In this document: positions 27,838 through 36,600 of the stretch, piece by piece
How the letters are laid out: the number at the start of each line of letters is the position of its first letter
Position numbering within the stretch: position 1 is the stretch's first letter
DNA from: Pseudarthrobacter sulfonivorans
GTDB taxonomy: Bacteria; Actinomycetota; Actinomycetes; Actinomycetales; Micrococcaceae
DNA: 64,000 nucleotides
NCBI RefSeq assembly: GCF_001484605.1
Contig: NZ_CP013747.1
Location: forward strand, 372,001 to 436,000
Direction: 5' to 3'
Made by a program: the position numbers and the translations under genes
Notes under the pieces: generated by a model
What the model was told of the DNA's origin: nothing
Seen by the model: the letters and a program-made list of their open reading frames with translations, nothing else
Database searches by the model: none

Positions 27838-28869
27838 ATGACTGAGCAGACATTGCGGCGCATCGTCGTCAACTCATTCGACGACATCGCCGTGGAAAGA
27901 ATCCCGGAACCCCAGGCCGGACCCGGTGAGGTCCTGGTCCGCAGCACCATAGTCGGCATCTGCGGCTCGGACATGCATGCAGCCCACGGACGCCACCCCT
28001 TCATGTCCCTGCCTTTCTGGCCCGGACACGAAGTCGTCGGGGTCGTCACGGGTGTCGGCAGCGGCACCGCTCCGGACCTGAACGGCAAGCGCGTCGTCAT
28101 CGAACCCAACCTCTCCTGCGGCAAATGCGACCAGTGCAAGGAGGGCAGGTACAACATCTGTTCCACCCTTGAGGTCTTCGGATGCCAGACCCCCGGCGGC
28201 ATGACAGACATGTTTACCATCGCGGCCGACCGCGTCGTCCCTCTGCCTGACGATCTCGAGGACAAATGGGCAGCGTTGATTGAGCCCATGTCCACACCCG
28301 TGCACGCCGTCCGGCGCGCCGGCGATCTCACAGGCAAGCGGGTCGTTGTGCTCGGAGCTGGCCCGATCGGCCTGTTCACGGCTATCGCTGCCCTGCACGC
28401 CGGCGCAGCACGGGTAGTCGTGGCAGACATCCTGCCATCCAAGATGGATCGCGCCGTCCGGATTGGTGCACACGGCAGCTTCAACTCCAGCTCGCCGAAA
28501 GCTGCCGAAGAAGCCCTCGAAGCCCTACAGGGCAAAGCGCACGTCGTCTTCGACTGCGTCTCCCGCGAGTCAACCGTCCACCTCGCTATCGAAGTGCTGG
28601 ACAAGGGCGGCAAGCTCATGACGGTGGGCGTGCCGAGCGGGCCGACGACAGTGGACCTGGACCTCGTCCAGGACCGCGAACTGACCATCATGGGGAACCT
28701 CATGTTCGTCCGCGAGGACGTACTTTCCGCTATTGAGCTGCTGCGCGAGAAACCTTTCCGGTACGAGGATATTGTCACCGCGACATTTGATATCGAGCAG
28801 GCCGCTGACGCCTTCCGGGCATCCGATGATCCCGAACAGGTCAAGGTCCTCATCACAGTAGGTTCCTAA
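27838..28869 (+). CDS. Zinc-dependent alcohol dehydrogenase (MDR), polyol type
   Basis: A 343-residue medium-chain dehydrogenase. Catalytic zinc ligands are in GICGSDMHAAHG and PGHEVVG, the structural zinc site is CGKCDQCKEGRYNIC, and the Rossmann loop is GAGPIG. ATG lies one base after the previous stop, so translation is probably coupled; GGTGTGAG provides the site. A longer open frame upstream overlaps the SDR gene and is unlikely. Together with the SDR and the fused xylitol-dehydrogenase-like domain it supplies sugar-alcohol oxidations. A perfect hairpin follows 15 bases after its stop. Confidence 0.92.
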   Translation: MTEQTLRRIVVNSFDDIAVERIPEPQAGPGEVLVRSTIVGICGSDMHAAHGRHPFMSLPFWPGHEVVGVVTGVGSGTAPDLNGKRVVIEPNLSCGKCDQCKEGRYNICSTLEVFGCQTPGGMTDMFTIAADRVVPLPDDLEDKWAALIEPMSTPVHAVRRAGDLTGKRVVVLGAGPIGLFTAIAALHAGAARVVVADILPSKMDRAVRIGAHGSFNSSSPKAAEEALEALQGKAHVVFDCVSRESTVHLAIEVLDKGGKLMTVGVPSGPTTVDLDLVQDRELTIMGNLMFVREDVLSAIELLREKPFRYEDIVTATFDIEQAADAFRASDDPEQVKVLITVGS

Positions 28870-28884
28870 CGGTTCCACCAAGGA

Positions 28885-28916
28885 AACGGAGGCCGGCCTG
28901 CGGGCCGGCCTCCGTT
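28885..28916 (+). terminator. Hairpin between the polyol dehydrogenase and phosphatase genes
   Basis: A perfect 14-bp stem, AACGGAGGCCGGCC (28885-28898) and GGCCGGCCTCCGTT (28903-28916), with loop TGCG. It is followed by CGGAAGGAG, the ribosome-binding site of the next gene, not by a U tract. It may act as partial terminator, or hide the ribosome-binding site region of the phosphatase gene. Confidence 0.55.
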
Positions 28917-28929
28917 CGGAAGGAGTTCA

Positions 28930-29781
28930 ATGAGCGGTCGCTTGGACCCCGCCGGCGGCGAAAACCCCCACCATAATGAGCTGCGCAGTCTGGCCGAACG
29001 CGTGGCCGGCGACGCAGGAGCGAATGCACTCAAGCTCCGCCGCGCCGGAGTGTCGCTCCTCGGCTCGAAATCATCTCCCGAGGACGTCGTCACGGCAGCC
29101 GACCGCGAAACCGAAACACTGATCCGCCAACTCATCCAGGAGGCCCGCCCGGACGATGCCTTCCTCGGAGAGGAAGGCGGTTCCAGCTCCGGTTCCAGCG
29201 GCCTCACCTGGATCGTAGATCCAATTGATGGGACGGTGAATTACCTTTACGACATACCTGCCTGGGCTGTAAGCATCGCCGTCGTAGAAGGAGACCCCGA
29301 CCCCGGAACGTGGAGGCTGCTCGCGGGTGCCATCCTTGTTCCCTCCCTGGGGGAAATCTACAGCGCCGCGCTGGGAGGCGGAGCGACCCTGAACGGAAAG
29401 CCGATCAAAGCCCTCGAAGCACCCAACCTGTCGCTGAGCCTCGTCGCCACCGGGTTCACCTACTCTTCGGAGCGGCGGACCGGACAAACCGCGATCCTGA
29501 ACGGACTGATCAGCAGTGTCCGTGACATCCGCCGTTCAGGTTCCGCCGCCCTCGATCTGTGCTCGGTCGCCAGCGGCCGCGTCAACGCTTACTACGAATC
29601 CTACGTAAACCCCTGGGACCACGCAGCAGGCTCGATCATCGCACGGGAAGCCGGCGCCGTCGTCGGAGGCTTCGACGGCAACTCCGAAGGCTATGACCTG
29701 CTGATCGCCGCTCCCCCAGCCACGTACGCACGGCTGGAAGAAGCCCTCAAGCCACTGTATGGCGACGCCTCAATCCTTTAG
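28930..29781 (+). CDS. Inositol monophosphatase family protein
   Basis: A 283-residue protein with all metal-binding boxes of the Li-sensitive phosphatase superfamily: FLGEEGG, DPIDGTVNYLYDIPAWAVSI and NPWDHAAGSIIAREAG. It removes phosphate from inositol or sugar phosphates in the cytoplasm with Mg2+. ATG is preceded by GGAAGGAG. As last gene of the polyol operon it may detoxify a dead-end sugar phosphate or make a free sugar; the true substrate is not evident. Confidence 0.92.
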   Translation: MSGRLDPAGGENPHHNELRSLAERVAGDAGANALKLRRAGVSLLGSKSSPEDVVTAADRETETLIRQLIQEARPDDAFLGEEGGSSSGSSGLTWIVDPIDGTVNYLYDIPAWAVSIAVVEGDPDPGTWRLLAGAILVPSLGEIYSAALGGGATLNGKPIKALEAPNLSLSLVATGFTYSSERRTGQTAILNGLISSVRDIRRSGSAALDLCSVASGRVNAYYESYVNPWDHAAGSIIAREAGAVVGGFDGNSEGYDLLIAAPPATYARLEEALKPLYGDASIL

Positions 29782-29879
29782 CTGGCGACGCGCCAGCAGA
29801 GACCCCCAACTATGAAGACCACGAACAGGTGCGGGTCGACCCGGCGGCCAGCACATTGACCAACACGAGGAGCAGCAAC

Positions 29880-30190
29880 ATGGAACAGGAGTATGCCGGC
29901 AAGGTTGCCGTCGTCACGGGTGCCACCAGCGGGATCGGCTATGCCGTCGCCGAGCATTGCTCAACGAGGGTCCCTCGTCGGCGGCGTGGACCGGAGCGAA
30001 ATTGTAACCGACCCCATGGCCCAGCTCCCAGGCAACTCCCACCACGCCATTGTGCGGGATCTAACAGATCAAGACGCCGTCCGAGAAGTTAGTTCCAGCG
30101 TCATCGCCTCGGCGGGCGCGCCGGCTGTCCTCGTCAATTCGGCCGGCATCGGACTTCTTGACACGGCCGTTGACGTTCCTGCAACCACAA
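29880..30190 (+). pseudogene. SDR fragment, frameshifted and truncated
   Basis: ATG at 29880 follows GAGGAG and begins a good SDR: YAGKVAVVTGATSGIGYAVA. After about 30 residues the match shifts to another frame (AQRGSLVGGVDRSEIV, then SSVIASAGAPAVLVNSAGIG). It breaks off near 30190, where plasmid-type sequence similar to the DUF4192 gene begins. The active-site half is missing. It looks like the last gene of the polyol block, cut by the recombination that joined cargo to the conjugation region. Confidence 0.75.
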
Positions 30191-30242
30191 CACGAGACAG
30201 GCAGTCGAATAGCCGCCCCCGCAAATCGCAGAGTAGATTACC

Positions 30243-30570
30243 GTGGACACCCTGCACATCACCACACCGGCCGACCTCGTCAGCCTCATCGGCCACAGCC
30301 TCGGCTACAGACCTTGAGACCCTGGCCTGAATGTCAATCCAAGATGGCAGGATGGGCGCCACCGTCAGACTGGACCTGCCCACGCCACCTCATCTGCGCC
30401 CGAAGAGCCAGCGGTACATGCGCAAAGACCACGATGCAAAAGCGGTCCCTTCGCGGCCTTAGTCGACACCTGCCGGGGCGACGATCGCGACGCAGTTGTC
30501 GTCCCCCGCCGAAGAAAGCGCACAGCAATTGGCCCTAGCCGGAATGCCGACGCCGACAGCCGCTTGAGGC
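30243..30570 (+). pseudogene. Decayed partial copy of the DUF4192 gene
   Basis: The stretch repeats the first part of the intact gene at 31501. Bases 30244-30308 are identical to 31502-31566 (65 of 65). After that only scattered blocks match, such as CAGGATGGGCGCCACC and TGGCC(C/G)TAGCCGGAATGCCGA-like sequence near 30530, with indels breaking the frame. The start codon is GTG instead of ATG. It is a duplicated gene end in decay; the region 30570-30939 after it has no gene I can support. Confidence 0.75.
30244..30308 (+). repeat. 65-bp perfect direct repeat, copy 1
   Basis: Identical to 31502-31566, 1258 bases downstream, and coding there for the N-terminal DTLHITTPADLVSLIGHSLG segment. Perfect identity contrasts with the strong divergence of the flanks. 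Confidence 0.9.
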
Positions 30571-30939
30571 GGCAAACGAGATGATCCCCGAGGATGAACA
30601 CACCGGATCAACTCATGTCGAAGTCCGCGTTCACGGTCAGGGACAGATATGACCAAGCACCCAGGCCCGTCGGCCACTCGGCTGAAGATCTCGGGCCCGC
30701 GCACCCCGATCCACCCTCACACCGTGGTGCTCCCCTCTCGCGGCGAGGGGATCCGCAGACGCACCACGTGCGCCGCTCCCAAACGCGGATGCCGCTACGC
30801 ACGACGACCTGGTCTGCTCTCGAAAGGGTTTAGCTGGTAGCGCCCCTGCTCCCGGGATTGCGATGGTCATGTCGCCGATCGCCATCGCGGCATGAAAGGG
30901 TGACGAGGCCAACAAGGTCTCTAAAGTCAGGAGGCCATC

Positions 30940-31149
30940 ATGTCCGACGACCACAACAGCTCAGGTTTCGGTCCGTGCGAACAACAAGCACCCTCGTCCT
31001 CGCATCAGAACATCGGAATCCACCGCGCCGAGCCCAGGCCACAAACCTACTGCGACCACTACTACTGCATGATGTCTCTGGCGGACTATCTGGCGTGGAT
31101 CCAGAAGGACGATGGCAGCGAGCCGCCCATATCGTTCTCCAACATCTGA
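30940..31149 (+). CDS. Small hypothetical protein, 69 residues
   Basis: ATG follows a perfect AGGAGG by five bases, the main support for this gene. The product is polar with a His/Cys/Tyr-rich centre (TYCDHYYCMMSLADYLAWIQ). No family is recognised. It stands alone between the decayed DUF4192 copy and a 350-base gap. Codon bias is weaker than in the neighbouring long genes, so it may also be a remnant. Confidence 0.4.
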   Translation: MSDDHNSSGFGPCEQQAPSSSHQNIGIHRAEPRPQTYCDHYYCMMSLADYLAWIQKDDGSEPPISFSNI

Positions 31150-31500
31150 CCCAAGGCCCGGCAGATCAACCCACATGCCAGTCCACCGTGAGCTTTGAAC
31201 ATGCCAACCATCCGGCCTTGCGTTCTAGCTAACGAGTCAGGAGGGGCCTTCTGGTCCCCCATCATCGCTGGGCGGTCCCTGCACGCAACCCGCGCGCTGC
31301 GCGCCGGGCATTCCCCCGGACATTGTTCCTCGGCGCTCCTGCGTCGCTTATTTCCTCACAACAATCTCCTCCCCCTGCCCGGTCCCCCGGGTTGCCCTCC
31401 GGTCCCTCATACCCAGCGGTGATTCCTCTACCAGAAGGCACCACCAGAGCAGAAGGCCAAACCAAACAAGGCCACTGCCAACCACTGAGGAGAGATCACC
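31150..31500. other. Intergenic stretch before the DUF4192 gene, no gene seen
   Basis: About 350 bases without a convincing coding frame. It contains GC-rich repeats around 31285-31320 (GCGCGCTGCGCGCCGGGC) and a C-rich tract at 31365-31395 that could form secondary structure in the mRNA leader or serve as a plasmid site. A good ribosome-binding site (GAGGAGAG) for the next gene closes it. Confidence 0.4.
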
Positions 31501-32523
31501 ATGGACACCCTGCACATCACCACACCGGCCGACCTCGTCAGCCTCATCGGCCACAGCCTCGGCTACTGGCCCCACGAAAGCCTGGTCTGCATCTCACTCC
31601 AAAAGAACAGGATGGGCGCCACCCTCAGACTCGACCTGCCCACCACACCCGACCACGCCCACATGTACGCACGAAGAGTCGGCGGCTACCTCCGCAGCGA
31701 CCAGGACGCAACGGCGGCCGTCTTCGCGATCTTCACCGACACCAACCGCGACGACGACAGTGATGCCCTCTTCGGCCCCCTCGTCGAATCACTCGCCCAA
31801 CAACTGGCACTGGCCGGAATGCCGATCCAGGCCGGCTGGATTGTCGGACCCTCGTCCATTGCCGAGTTCAGGATCCACCCCGTTTCCTACGGCCCGGACA
31901 TCCCGCTCGGTACGGTCCAGTCGAGCCTGCTCAACGCAGAACTCATCTTCCGCGGCAGCCAGATCCGAGAGAGCCTGGCCCTCGCCCTCCCCAGCCGAGC
32001 CGTCACGCCCGAGTTCACCGCCGAGGTCGAAACCCACCTCAATGCCGCCGTGGCACAGAGTTCCGCCCAGCGGACAGCCGACGCCGTCGGGCTCTGGTCC
32101 AGCCTCATCGACGGCGGGGAGGAGCCGACGGCGGCACAGCTCGCCGAAGTTCTTGCCCAGCTGCAAATTCCCGAGCTCAGGGACAGGCTTATCGCGGACA
32201 TGCCCGGTCTGGACCTACCGATGGAACTCCTGCTGTTCGGCGAGTCCAACCCGGCCCCTGACTGGGATCGGATCGACACCGCCGAAGGTCTATTGCGGCA
32301 GCTTTACGCCGTCGCCGCCCCCGAGCATGCCGCAGCCCCGCTGACCGTTCTCGGCTGCATCGCCTGGTGGAAAGGCAAGGGCTCCATCGCGTCCGACTTG
32401 ATGGATTTCGCCGGGACGTTCGACCCGGACTACCGCCTCGCCCGCCTCATGAGCCAGATGCTGGGCTGCGGCCTCGTCGCCGGATGGGCCACCAGCAAAA
32501 CCCAGGCCTACCGAACGCTCTGA
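31501..32523 (+). CDS. DUF4192 domain-containing protein
   Basis: A 340-residue protein of the actinobacterial DUF4192 family, recognisable from ITTPADLVSLIGHSLGYWPH and ESLVCISLQ at the start, DTNRDDDSDALFGPLVESLA, and GCIAWWKGKGSIASDLMDFA near the end. Proteins of this family often occur on actinobacterial plasmids and near conjugation genes; their biochemical role is unknown. ATG follows GAGGAGA. Bases 31502-31566 are repeated upstream in a decayed copy. The NrdH-like gene follows after 21 bases, probably in the same transcript. Confidence 0.85.
   Translation: MDTLHITTPADLVSLIGHSLGYWPHESLVCISLQKNRMGATLRLDLPTTPDHAHMYARRVGGYLRSDQDATAAVFAIFTDTNRDDDSDALFGPLVESLAQQLALAGMPIQAGWIVGPSSIAEFRIHPVSYGPDIPLGTVQSSLLNAELIFRGSQIRESLALALPSRAVTPEFTAEVETHLNAAVAQSSAQRTADAVGLWSSLIDGGEEPTAAQLAEVLAQLQIPELRDRLIADMPGLDLPMELLLFGESNPAPDWDRIDTAEGLLRQLYAVAAPEHAAAPLTVLGCIAWWKGKGSIASDLMDFAGTFDPDYRLARLMSQMLGCGLVAGWATSKTQAYRTL
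31502..31566 (+). repeat. 65-bp perfect direct repeat, copy 2
   Basis: Second copy of the repeat at 30244-30308, located at the very start of the DUF4192 coding sequence. Confidence 0.9.
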
Positions 32524-32544
32524 CCCAGAAAGGGAGCCGACACC

Positions 32545-32817
32545 ATGAACATCATCCTGTACACCAAACCCGGCTGCCAGCAATGCCGGCTGACATCCCT
32601 CAGCCTCGACAAGGCAGGCCTCAGCTACAGGAGCGTCGACCTCACCACCAACGACGCGGCCCTCGAATACGTCCAGGACCTTGGCTACGCACAAGCGCCC
32701 ATCGTCGTGGTGGATGACCATCACCATTGGTCCGGCTTCAACCCGACCGAAATCGAGAGGCTAACCCGAGCGCTCCAGCATGCTGATGGCACCCAGCAAG
32801 CGCCCGGCAACCTCTAG
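32545..32817 (+). CDS. NrdH-like glutaredoxin/redoxin
   Basis: A 90-residue thioredoxin-fold protein with the redox motif CQQC (Cys11 and Cys14) after NIILYTKPG, the cis-Pro loop QAPIVVVDD and the WSGFNPTEIERL helix typical of NrdH redoxins, which pass electrons to class Ib ribonucleotide reductase. No nrdIEF genes are adjacent, so the plasmid copy may serve a host reductase or another disulfide exchange. ATG follows AAAGGGAG. It ends at a strong terminator. Confidence 0.88.
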   Translation: MNIILYTKPGCQQCRLTSLSLDKAGLSYRSVDLTTNDAALEYVQDLGYAQAPIVVVDDHHHWSGFNPTEIERLTRALQHADGTQQAPGNL

Positions 32818-32841
32818 TCCCCTCCAGACCTGCGCAAACCC

Positions 32842-32876
32842 AAAGACCGTCGACCCGCCGTCGACGGTCTTTTCCT
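32842..32876 (+). terminator. Rho-independent terminator after the NrdH-like gene
   Basis: A perfect 13-bp stem AAAGACCGTCGAC (32842-32854) and GTCGACGGTCTTT (32860-32872) with loop CCGCC and further T's after it. It closes the DUF4192-redoxin unit ahead of the relaxase operon. Confidence 0.85.
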
Positions 32877-33110
32877 CTGCATCGAATCCACCCAACCCAA
32901 TCCCCCACTCATTGATTCGGCGACAATCACGCTTTTACACCAAACCGTCGGCCGATCCATCCGCCACGTCACGCATGCTCCGACGACCCCCGCCAGGCCC
33001 CCTAGCGCGACCACAAAAGCGCCTCACACCTCTGGCATCTTGCGATGCGCCGTAACGAAGCACATAACGCCGAGTCATGCAGACTCCGGCGCCCGGACCC
33101 ATGAACGGGT
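32877..33110. other. Intergenic region before the relaxase operon, candidate oriT
   Basis: About 230 bases without a gene, between the terminator and the relaxase operon. MobF relaxase genes are commonly next to their origin of transfer, so this is the most likely place in the window for oriT. A small hairpin GCATC-TTGC-GATGC lies at 33035-33048. I see no nic consensus I can name, so this is an inference from position. Confidence 0.25.
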
Positions 33111-33659
33111 GTGAACGACCAAACTTGCCCGGAATGCCACACCGCCTTCACACCCACCCGCCGTGGGCAGATCTACTGCACATCAGGCTGCGCGAACAGG
33201 CAGCGCCAACGACGCTACCGCGCGGCACGTCTGCGCCAGAGACGTAGCCCGGGACGCTCCCCGGCAACAGTTCCCCCTCGAACTGACATCGACGATTCCG
33301 TTGCGCGGTCGGCGCTGAATCGCGCTGAGACCTCGCATCTTCGCACGGGCTATGAGCGACGACTGCACAAGGCCACAGCGGACCACGACATTGAACTGGC
33401 AACGGCCTACGACCGATTGCACAAGATGGCGGTTTCCGCCGATCAAGCCATCTCCACGGCGACCGCATTGGCAGAACGTTGCCGCCGACTCCAGAGCGAA
33501 AACTGGTCGCTGCGCCAGCACCGCGGTCAGGACCTGAGCGACCTCCAGCTGCTGGCCGCTCGCCTTGTCTCGTTCACGACGGCGGGCGCCCACTTGGGGG
33601 AACGGGTCACCGACGTCTTCACTCGCCGGGGATGGATCACAGGCAGGACCGACCCATGA
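33111..33659 (+). CDS. Small zinc-finger/coiled-coil protein upstream of the relaxase
   Basis: A 182-residue protein starting with GTG. The N-terminus CPECHTAFTPTRRGQIYCTS with GC just after holds a Cys4-type zinc finger (CPEC and CTSGC), followed by a very basic stretch NRQRQRRYRAARLRQRRS. The middle (about 75-145) is helical with heptad-like repeats. No family is recognised. The stop overlaps the relaxase ATG (ATGA), so the two are translationally coupled. A DNA-binding accessory protein of the relaxosome is a reasonable guess from charge, finger and position, but not shown. Confidence 0.75.
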   Translation: MNDQTCPECHTAFTPTRRGQIYCTSGCANRQRQRRYRAARLRQRRSPGRSPATVPPRTDIDDSVARSALNRAETSHLRTGYERRLHKATADHDIELATAYDRLHKMAVSADQAISTATALAERCRRLQSENWSLRQHRGQDLSDLQLLAARLVSFTTAGAHLGERVTDVFTRRGWITGRTDP

Positions 33660-36600
33660 CTGTATCGATAGCCAGGCTGTCGAGTGAGTCCGGCGTGAAG
33701 TACCTGCTCAAGACGACCCTGCGCGCTGACGTCGCAACCCGCAACCTGACCGATTACTACACGCAGTCCAGCAACCCGCAGGGCAGGTGGCTGGGTGCCG
33801 GCCTGGCCGGCATCGGCGTCGAATCCGGCTCCACGGTCACACCATCGGCGGCTCAGGCGCTCTTCGAACGGGCTGAAAATCCGACGACGGGCGAAGCGTT
33901 GGGCAGGCATCCACACCAGGATCCGCCTTCGTCGCACGCAGCCCCGCAGAATAGGCGCCCCACCGTGGCAGGTTTTGACCTGACGTTCAGTGTCCCGAAA
34001 TCGATCTCCGTGCTCTGGGCGCTGGCCGACAGCGTGGACAAGGCCAGGATCCTGCGAGCCCACCACTCCGCCCTCGACGCAACGATGGTCTGGTTGGAAG
34101 CAACGGCGATTCACACCCGCGCCGGCCACAACGGCATCGCCCGGCTCAGCGTCCGCGGCGCAGTCGCCGCGTCCTTCGACCACTGGGAATCCCGGACCGG
34201 AGATCCCCAGCTTCACACCCATGTCGTGATTGCCAACCGCGTCCAACGCAACTCCGACGGTGCCTGGGGCACGCTGGACTCACGCACCCTCTACAAGGCG
34301 ACTGTTGCGGCGAGCGAACACTACAACGGTGTCCTGTTCGACCAGCTCAAGCGAGACCTCGGCACCGACGCTGACGTCCGCCGGCCCGGCACAACTGAAC
34401 ACAACCCGAAGCTGGAACTCACCGGCGTCGATGACATCCTGATCCGCGAGTTCTCAAGCCGAACCCGGCTCATCGACGTCGAAACTGACCGTCTTGTCCA
34501 GGAATGGACCCAGACGCACGGCCGCATACCCACGGCGACCACAAAGATCCGCCTTCGCCAGCAGGCCACACTGTCCACACGCACCGCCAAGCCCGACCGT
34601 ATCGTCCCGCTCTCTACCCGGACCCTCGAGTGGCGGAACCGGGCGGCCGCCATCGACTTCGACGCCGAACGCGTGGTCGCCGAGACCATCAACCGCTCAC
34701 GTACGGCACCACTGCACGATTCCGAACTGAGCGACTCCTGGTTCGAGTCCACTGGCAGGCTCGTGGAACAGGCCGTTGCCGGCCGACGAGCCACCTGGAA
34801 CCGGTGGAACCTACTCGCCGAAGCGGAACGGATCTGCCTTGAACTCCGCTGCGCCAGCCCAGAGGACCGGCGGCACATCATGGACGCCGTCGCGAACTCC
34901 GCTGAAGAGCAGTCCGTGCCCCTCAGTGAATTTCGCTACGGCCCGGCGGCCAGCACAGCACCAGATCTGGCCTTCGATGGGCACAGCGTTTTCGACTGGC
35001 CCAGCGACCACCTCTATACCGATGTGTCCACGTTGGCTAACGAGGCCCGAGTCATGGCAGCCCACCACACAACGGATGCGCCCGCGATGGATCCATCCGC
35101 ATGCTCCGCGCTCACCGAGTACACGAACGCCAGGGGCGTCGGCTTGTGGCCGGACCAGCTCGACGCAGCCGCCAGCATACTGGGAAGCGGGCGGCGGCTG
35201 GACGCCGTCGTAGGGCCGGCCGGAACCGGCAAGACCACCGCGATGGCTGCCGTGAAGAGTTTCTGGGAGGCGGAGTTCGGATCGGGCAGCGTCATTGGTT
35301 TGGCCCCGGCCGCGGCGTCGGCCGACGTCCTCGGACACGAGCTCGACCTGGCAACGGACAACGTCACCAAATGGCTCTACGAATCATCCGGCCCCGGTGC
35401 CGCCAACCGTGCCGAACGGTACTTCGACGCCGAGCGACGGTACCTGGCAGCAATCGCCACAGCAGGCGGTGACCCGTCATCCGCGCGCTTTCTTCAGAGG
35501 CTCGCGCAGCAGCTCACCGCGCTCAGCGCGACTCAATCCAGATGGCAGTTCCGCCCCAACCAGCTGGTCATCGTCGACGAAGCCTCCATGGTTCCCACCC
35601 ACCATCTCGCGGCCCTCGTCGACCAGGCCGAGGCTGCCGGTGCCAAGCTCGTCCTTGTTGGCGACCCCGCCCAGCTGGACGCGATCGACGCCGGCGGCAT
35701 GCTCGGGTGGCTCAGCCGCACCAGCAAAGCCGCGCAGCTGACAACCATCTGGCGCTTTAGCCAACCCTGGGAACGGCAGAGCTCACTCAAACTCAGATCG
35801 GGCGATTTCCGGGTCATCCAGGATTACAACAGCCGCGGCCGGATCCGTGCCGGCACGTACGACTCCATGGTCGATGCAGCCTACGACCGGTGGAACACAG
35901 ACGTTCAAGCCGGACGGTCTTCCATCCTGATCGCTCCCGACAATGACACCGTCGCCATGCTCAACGAACGCGCGCAGGCCGACCTGGTCACCACAGGCAG
36001 GGTCGATCCGGAAGTCACAGTCATTCTGAGCGACGGACTGCACGCCGGCCGAGGTGACCGGATCCTGGCGCGCCGCAACGACCGCCGCCTCACCGACCAA
36101 ACAGGCGACTTCATCCGAAACGGCACCCTCATCACGATCACAGATCCGCCCGCCCTCGATGGGTCAATCACGGGCAGACGGCTGGACACCGGCGCCACCA
36201 TCACGTTGACCAGCCGGTACCTCGCCGCGTCCGTCGAGCTTGGCTACGCCACAACGGCCCACCGCTCCCAGGGAATCACGGTGGACACCGGACACACCCT
36301 CGTCTCCGAAGGACGCCTCACCCGCGAACTCTTCTATGTCTCCATGACCCGCGGACGCCACTCCAACACCGCCTATGTCTGCGAACCAGACCCACGCGAC
36401 CACCACGCCATCGATCCCTCAACGCTGCCGGACTGGCAGCAGATCCTCAGTCAGGTTCTCGCAGCGGAAGGTGCGGAACACACGGCCCACGAAATCAGAG
36501 CTTCCGAGGCGGCCAGGGTCGATTCCTTGAGCCAGTTTATGGCGGAGCGGGACTATCTTCGCCAGATCGCCGCGTACGACGACGTCACTCACCTTGTCAG

